A DNA stretch of 64,000 bases from Serripes groenlandicus (lineage: Eukaryota; Mollusca; Bivalvia; Cardiida; Cardiidae). The position numbers and the translations under genes were made by a program. Shown in pieces: positions 26,301 to 35,300 of the stretch. How positions within the stretch are numbered: position 1 is the stretch's first letter; every line of letters starts with the position of its first letter. Location of the stretch: contig JASEVX010000010.1 in assembly GCA_031761405.1 (NCBI GenBank), positions 34,219,322 through 34,283,321 on the forward strand, given 5' to 3'. Below the pieces are notes generated by a model, which did no database searches, was not told the origin of the DNA, and saw only the letters and a list, made by a program, of their open reading frames with translations.

Positions 26301-29300
26301 TGTCTACTAATAAAAAAAAAAGGCGGTACGTAACAAAACAGGAATGTAGGAAATATAAATATACTGACCTGTCGTAACAGGATTTTAAATCAAACAATGA
26401 AATTACTTAATAAATATGATTAATCTGATTGTTTTTGTTATATTATTAAAATATATGCACCATAAAATATATTTTTTAAGTTTTGGTTTAATTCGACCAT
26501 GTATTAGCTATATTATAAGGATTTAATTATTAGCTTCCCAATCTAGAAATGTAAAGATTTTTTTTTTTAAATTAATCAATGAATAAAACTAACATATATT
26601 GTTTATTTTTTTATAATATTTAAAATCTATGCCCCATAGAATATGTGTCTTAGTCTCGGTTTAAATCTACTTTGTAATAGCTGTTACACTAACCTTTGGA
26701 AATGTAAATTTTCAATGCGAAATGTAAGTGATACAAATATTTCAAATATTTCAATGTTAGTAGTACTTTTATAATATATAGATATATATGTTATAAAAAT
26801 ATACGTGTATGTTTCAAAATATGGAAACTCCCTTTTCTAAAAGTCGTCTGCTGCATAATCGTCAAAATGTTTGAAAGGATTAATTGATGGTACATCAATG
26901 GGGCACACTTACCACTTGAGGTGAGACATTTACGCAAGATAATTATTAACCCTTTCCAACATTCTTCAATATAAACGTAGACAATATCTGTGAATTATCG
27001 TGAAGCTAATCGAATCAAGATGCATTGGTCATTGTATAGCAAGATGTTAATAAAATGATCTATGTGTTGGTTTTGCACACCGATGAGTCCATCATGGGTG
27101 GCAGTTCACATCCTCATGTTACACTGCTTCAAGTACATATATGTAATAATATGCTGTCATTTTGTGTTTGTGTCTTGTCATTTTACATAACTGTCTAGTG
27201 AAAACATTATTTATCATTTTTACATAAAGAAACTCAATATATTTGAGTTTTAATATTACATTTCGCTTTGAAATTTTACATTTATCGAATGGGAAGTATA
27301 TAGCGAATAATTAAATCGTTATAAAATAGCTAATACATGGTCAATTCTAACCAAAACAGGTATACATATATCCTATAGTGCATATAGTCTAATAGTATAT
27401 CAAAATCAATCAGGTATTAATCATATTTATTAAGTTATTTCATTTTCTGATTTACATTCCTGTTACGACAGGAAAGTATTTACATTTTCTTCATTCTTGT
27501 TTCGTCCCGTACCTCAAAAAAAGGATGGTAGAAGCTTACAATCTGATTGGCTAGTTAGAAAGCCTTCGTTTATCTTTAATTTACATAGGAAGACTTTTGA
27601 TTCACCACAAAGACTTATTTAACACAAAATATATTATTCACAAAGGTTATATAGAATGCTTCTTTTTCCCTCTCGAATGCAGTGGAATAAAACATGCACT
27701 AGAGCTTTGCCTGATTTTTTTTTATTCACTTTCTTCGATGTCATTTCGACTCGATCTTGACACGAGGTGAACATTTCGAAAGATGCTCATAAACCTAATA
27801 GTACACACAAAATGATAAAATATCGGTGATATCAAATTTGGCAGGAACAAAATAAGAAAAAATTAAACTCTGATTAACAATAATTTTATAAAAAAAGAAA
27901 ATCGGATCTTTCGCATCCAATTAATTTCATACCTACCTATTTAAATTGTTACGGGACTCGCAACTGGCATTTCTCTTACGCAATACATATATTTATGCAT
28001 CAATGATTTAAATAAAGAATTTAGCTGATATGGAAGTTCAAGTGTGGTCTACTTTTCAAACATATGAGGATAAACTTTAACATCTGTGAAATACTTATTA
28101 TAAGTATGATTAAAACGGAAAAAAGTCATGTCTTCAGCAATTTAACCGTTTTCTGAATGTTTTAAACGTTTAAAGGTGTTTAATGTTGCTTTAAACATGG
28201 AAATGGGTTAAATAGTTGTGGTTGTATTGACAAATACAAATAAATCCAAGATTCTAACCAAATGAAATCCTGAATTCAAAATCCTGGAATTAGTCCTTAA
28301 TGAAAACATTTTGCTTAGACTAATGAAAGTCAAGAATGTATGTGTGTTAAAAAATAAACTAATGCGGTCTTTTTGGCGACATTGATGCCTTGCATCAATT
28401 TTCTTTTGTATTATATTTTGTATTAATATTACGATATTTTTATCATAGCGTATGGACAATAAAGAAAGATATTTTGAGTATTTTAACAAGGTATTGTGTG
28501 TTTTTCCCAATGATTTGTTCTGTAATGGAAATTCAGACGCCTATGGTTGAATATACTGTTTGTATTATATGCATTTATTCAAGAGATGAAGTTATGCATA
28601 CGCCATCGTTGACCTTCACGCGTCAAAGGAAGCCACTTTCATTTGTCAAGTATTTACTCATATTGCCAGTCCTGGTTGCTATACGGACGTGCATTGTATC
28701 CTTTTTCCAGAATGTTTTCAAATTAGCATCTAATTAAAATCTGCCAAACTTGCAAATGTAACATTTTTAACTTTTTAATGCAGACGGTTCAAAAGATGAC
28801 AAATCATGTTAAAGATTATATCGAATATAAAACAACATACATTACTCCAGAGTAAAGAAATCCTAAAATAGAACCCAGGTAGACCCAATCCGTCGTCAGG
28901 CATGCAAACAGAGGATAAAATAGCAGGCCGACAAGCAACGCCAAGCTAAGAAAAACCAAGGCTGTACAAATTGACAGTGTAATATTACGTTTCTACAAGA
29001 AAATCTGAAGAAAAAAAGAACAAAGCAACTTAGATACATGTATATTTTGGTTTTACCGGGAGCATATAGCCATGACATACCCGGGATTCATCGACGTTCT
29101 CTAAAGTTTAACCATTTCCTACATTCAGACGCTTTCTGACACCTACATGTATGTAGCAAACGACTTTATAACACTCATAATGAGTAATATCATTCTTTAT
29201 CCACTAAACTAAACTTTAACCCTTTCCCACATACAATAAATCTGCAGCAGACGACTTTGAAAATATATGGGCAACATCGTGAAAAATCGCCACAAATAAC

Positions 29301-32300
29301 AGTTTCATTATAAAATAGGGTTGAAAAGATTGTGACAAAAAGAAATTGCTCACCATCAGCAATTTCACCTTTTGCCATAAAGTTTTCAAAAGTCGTCTGC
29401 TGCAGAGGCGTCAGAAAGCGTCTATATTTGGGAAAAGGTGAAATCGTATTTCGTAATTATTGATCAAGTAGTAATGAGAGAGTTTCATTTGTACTGATAT
29501 GTCAATCATCCCGGTGAGACGAAAATCTACCTACAAGACTTTTGATCAGTGAAGACACATATCTGCATGCACCTCCGATCATTCATTAAGAAAAGAGGTC
29601 GCGGGTTCGATCACCGGTCAGGTTATACAAAATACTTTAAAAATAGTAGTAATGTGTGCCCTCCTAGGCGCTCACGATTGCGGGGTTTGCATTACGACTG
29701 ACTGGCTGGTGACATAATAAATGCATCAGTAGTACTGGTAACAAACCCAGGAAAGGCCGTGATATAACTGAGAAATTGTTGGACCGGCGTAAAACGCCAA
29801 ACGATCAATTAACCATTCAGATAAGGATCAGGGCTGTTGAAAACTACAAGTCGCTCTAGTACTCTGCCGTGGACTAAGTGATATTTTGCCAAAAAATGTT
29901 CACCAGTGCGAATCAAACCCTCCGACAGCATTATACAGACTTTCAGATTGGCATGTGGTGTATATGACCCCTTCTTTTTAATACTGATCACATTTAACCC
30001 GGCCCACATTCAGACACTTTCTGTCGGTTCTGCAGCAGACGACTTTTGAAACTTTATTCAATAATTGATCCTTCATTTATAGAGAGTTTCAATATGTTTA
30101 ACTAAAGGTTTTAAAAAACATCCGCTGCAGATTCTTTGTATGTGAGAACATGTTAAACTTCTAAATTTATCTGTTAGAATTTTGCCGTAAAAAAATGTAC
30201 GTACAACTGGACCAACCCGGAATAGCACCAAAGTCTCCAACTTTAAAAAACAATTTAAGGATGAAGCTAGTCGTACTTCCAAACGCTGCGGCATATCCAA
30301 ATCGTGCCTCACTGCTGTTCATGAAGTCAACCGGACTGGAATGAAATTAAATGATGACTTGTATGTATAACAACTACATTTCGAGCCCCTTTCCTGAGTT
30401 TTACTGTGGCGCCCATAATAGGAATTTATTTAAAAGTATCGAGGACGTTTAACAACATTCTCAGTCTCCCAAAATGCGATTTTGGAGGGGGGGGGGGGGG
30501 GGGGGGGGGGTGGGGGGGATTACATGTATCCGAGGTATATGTATAAATGGAGATTTGTACTTCCTTAATGTAGACATGCCTTTTATGGTGAAATGTTTAA
30601 GAGTTGTTCACCTTCAACTCAAAAGGTAAGGGTTTTAAGAATAAATAAATGAGCCGCTTCAAATGTAAGGCATACAGAAACGTGCTGCTATGCATTGTGT
30701 AACCCTTTTTGCTGTGCATGCAAGGTTAACCGCTTACTCCTTATCTACAGGTATCTACCGGTATCTACCAAACTACGTCAACGGCAGATTATATTCCAAG
30801 TGCGGTACTTGAAAATCCGTCAAGGACTGTTTATATTTTAAGTGCGGTACTTGAAAGTCTGTCAATGCCTGAGTTACTTTTAATTTCTGTATTTTAAAAG
30901 TCGTTAAATAACTTTAACTGATATTGCCGCTGACCAATGAATAGTCTACAGTTAAGACAATTCCATTGGTCAGTGGTCAAGCTTGACTGCAGTATTTAAT
31001 GCTGTGTATCAGTGAATATCGGAACTCTACAACTAGAGATGGTTTCGGTCGTGACTCCGGTTGTGAGTCCGGGCGGGAATCCGGGTTGGTGAAAGGACTG
31101 GTTTAAGTTCTGACTGGCAGTAGTCGTAGAAAGTAATATAAGTTATTTGAATTACTGACTTACACGTTTATTGCTGTATTAGGAGTCCGGTGTTTTTGGA
31201 CGTATGATTTATTTGTGTGAATTATAAACTATAGTATAACTATTCAGATATATAAACATATTAGAAGCGATTGTATTTGTTGACTTCTTTGACATACAGA
31301 CAGTTATTATTATTCCGTTTATATTTAACGTTCAGGTGAACTGAACCTTATAGTAGAGTCGCATTTTAAAACACAACGCACTATTATTTAATTTGGATTG
31401 GAGTTAAGCGATCATCGAACTCCGTGATTACTCTCCAAATCTATACGATCACTATTGGAAATACTACAATTTACACACATGTATGAAGAAATACAACTTA
31501 CGTACATATAGAATGATTACCATTTTTTGTTGGTTTGCATTGTGTTCTTTGCGGCTTTAAACAGTATGTCAGTCCTAGCACGGCGTTTCCTTGGTGATTT
31601 ACCAGTATTACCGGTAACGAATAGTGTAGATGTGTTAAACCCTTTGACTGACGGAGCCGATGTTGTGAATCCAGTGTCATGATCTATACTGGTGACTACT
31701 CAACTCAATAGTGTTATCTTCATATTCCTATTTGAACTATCCCAAATGCAAAGCTAGGCCATTCATTAGTGAAAAGGTTAAATACTACTGCCTGTACGTC
31801 AAAGAAGATATATATACTCGTGTACAGTATGGTATGCAGTTGTTTCGCTGTCAATAATTGTTACAATCGATGGTTCATTAACACAAACCGTGGCCAAAAG
31901 TATGTGGACTTTACCTTGAAATATTTGAATTAGGCTTACACAACTATTAAACAGAGACTAAAGTATTTAACTGCTTTGGTTATAGTATAAGTATATTATT
32001 TGCGCGCATCCTCGCGTTAAAAAATGTAACATCTTGCTTCAAAACCTTGAGAACGTCAGCTGTGCTCAGAATGAACTCTTTGTTAATAGAATGATGTTTG
32101 ATTCGTGCATTTCGATAATGAAATTGAGCACAAAGTTTATGAAAGGAGTAAATATGTAGTTTTAAAATTGCGGGTACATTTTTAAAGTCTTTGGTACTAC
32201 CCGGGCAGGGATCGAACCCACGACCTCCTGCACCGAGGCTGACGTTCTACCATATATCACCAAGGCGGTCGAATAATGAAATCACAATACATCACAATAA

Positions 32301-35300
32301 CGAAGTACATATTTCACATACAAAACAAGAGATCTGCAACATCCTCTCTGCCCTGGTTTATTACCTGCCCACTTCTCCAGGAACGAAAGGGCCACAATGA
32401 TCAGGATCTGTAGAGTAAAGTAATATATGGTATAGCCGTGCTCCTTGTATAGCCAGCCACATGGGATTTTTTCAATACTCTGTTTCATTAAACAAGCCAA
32501 TATATCAGTTGACCCTTTCTAACATATAGACCAATTGTGACGCCTCTGCAGCAGATGACTGTTGTAAACATTGTAGCAAAAGAAGAAATTACTCATAATG
32601 AGCGATTTCTCCTTTTACAGCAATGTTTTCATCTTCATGCAATCAATATGCTTTCATTTATATAGAATTACAAAGTTTTACCTAGATGTTTTCAAAGTCG
32701 TCTGCTGCAGATTTGTTGAATGTTTGAAAGGGTTGTCAAATGATTGCGCACACGGGATGTTATCAGTAAATAAAGTTTTGAATGTGAATATAAATGTTAA
32801 AAGAAAAGCTTTACCTTTTTCTCATTTAACTCAATAAATATACGGAAACTCTCTTATTATTGAACAGTGTTGAAAAACATTGTGGCATTATAAATTGGTC
32901 ATTACGAGAAAGTACTTTGTCACAATGTTTTTAAAAAACCGGTCTTCTGCAAATAAGTCAAAGTGTGTGTTGCAGTTTTGAAAGACGTGTTAAAGTTAGT
33001 TTCTGAAAACACTCACTATTGTGAATAGGGTCGAAACCATTGTGACAAAAGGAGAAATCGCTGATTATGAGTGTTTTTTCTTTTACAACAATATCTTTTA
33101 AAGTTATCAAAATGCGTATGCAGTTTGTAGCTTTATCAGTTACTGTGTATCTTAATCTTTAATCTTTGTTTATATTTGCTTACATTTAAAATTACGTAAA
33201 TAGCATAAGCTCTATTTTACAATATACTAATATTAATTCAGAATGATACAATAGAATAGAGTATAATGAGGAAGGGAACGATGGTATTTGTTTCATTATT
33301 GTTTTTGTTTTTAAAAAAAACGTTAGATCTAGTGTTCTACTCAAAGTGTGACAGTCTCAGGTGGAGATCGTCTTGATCTCTTTCTGAGAGTTTTATCCAT
33401 GACATTTTATTTCTGATATCTGATATGGATTTCATTTTATAACTTCTTTAAACTTTTTCAATTTTCATCGCGAGATTTGGGCATAACAGACCCATCCATG
33501 TGACTAACCTTTTAACGACGTATATATCAACCCTTTCCCACATACACCAAAGCTGCAGCAAACGACTTGGAAAAAATTTGGACAATAATGTGAAAAATCT
33601 CTGTAGGTGAAAGTAGAGTTATAGAATAAAACTGAAAACGTTGCGACGAAAGGTGGAATTGCTCATTATTGGCAATTTCTCCTATTGGTCAAAACGTTTT
33701 CAGAAGAAGTCTGCTACTGAGGCGCCAGAAAACGTTGCGACGAAAGGTGGAATTGCTCATTATTGGCAATTTCTCCTTTTTGTCAAAACTTTTGAGTAGA
33801 AGTCTGCTACTGAGGCGCCAGAAAACGTTAGTTGTTTAGGAAAAGTGTTGATAGAAGTGTCAAATTTAAATTACGTATAGCAGAGATATATAAAATCATG
33901 TCTCTGCGTATAGCAATTTTAGATACAAATTCTAGATACAAAACGTTTTAAAGTGTCGTAATGTTTTGCCGTATTACTACTTGCAAAAGTTGCCTTTAAA
34001 ATATTAACTCTTTCCCACATGCAAAAACATTTGACGTATAATTGTTGAAAATAGTTGAACATATGAGCGTTTTCATCTGTTTGCCACACATGAGTCAGGA
34101 GGCGTCTGTATGTGGGAAAGGGTAAATACAACCTCTCTGGAGCTTAAAGTTTGTCTAGATCTTGAACTTTTTACTTTATTGTCTTCTGGAACTCAATGTA
34201 AATGCTATCGTTGACAAGCCATGCAGAGGGGGTCGGGTATTTATACGATGAAAAATTCTTTGATAAATTTGAAATTTTGTTTAAGATGTCAGCGCGACTA
34301 TGTCTGATGTAATGACCATCACAATGTTATCCTGGACATCAATCCGTATAACAATCCGTGGAAACAACTAAATGACCGGGACTCCATGAAAACTAACCGT
34401 AAGTATCAGCCAAAGGTGAAGAAGCAGATCAGTACGCATATCCGCGCAGCCTGATCTCTGTCTGCACTGTTCGCCAATAAGTCGTAGAGGGTTTCAAGAA
34501 ACTTCTGTACATCAGTATTCATTTTTATCCTAAGCATTGAGGTTTGTAATTACGCTAAGGTTGGTTATCACAGAGATTTGTTCACAAATTAATTAAACTT
34601 ACTGATGTGATAAATGTGAAAAATAATATGTAGCCTTCAGTCACATCTTGTTGCTGCGAACTGGAAAAAAAGAAAACATCATTTGCTTACCTTAACATAA
34701 TAACAAATAACAGCAACACATCAAAAAGCTATTATGATTAGAGCCATTCTTTGGTCTTTGTGAAATAAAGTCAGTTAAACCCTTTCCCACATATAACAAT
34801 TATGCAGCAGACGACTTTGTAAACTATGCAACCATCTGAAAAAATCTCTTTAAATGAAAGTTCATTCATTGAATAGTGTTTAAAAGTTTGTGGCAAAATG
34901 AGAATTTGCTCGATATGAGCAATTTGTCCTTCTGCAACAATTATGTTTATATTTCGTATGCTGCAGATGCGTGGAGATGCGTCTACAAGTGGGTAGGGGT
35001 TAACTGAATAACGTGGGACTGATCATGGGTGGAGTACTGATACAATGGAGTCATGAACTACATGTATAAGTGAACTAGCCGCCGTGATATAACTGAAACA
35101 AATCTTGAAAACGGCGTTAGATTCCAATCAATCAATAAGATCAGTATTTAGAAAGAAAATAAATCCTTTCTGACGACATTGTTTAAACTTTGGTAAACCA
35201 CTTCCTTATTACAGACGATCTGTCAGAATCTGTCAGAATCTTTATCGACTAAATCGTTTTAAGAAATTGTGTCACTTTGAAATGAAGAATATTATTCAAA

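Noticed and set aside
31010..31440. Possible solo LTR
   Set aside because: No clear TG...CA ends with matching target duplication or second copy could be found by eye.
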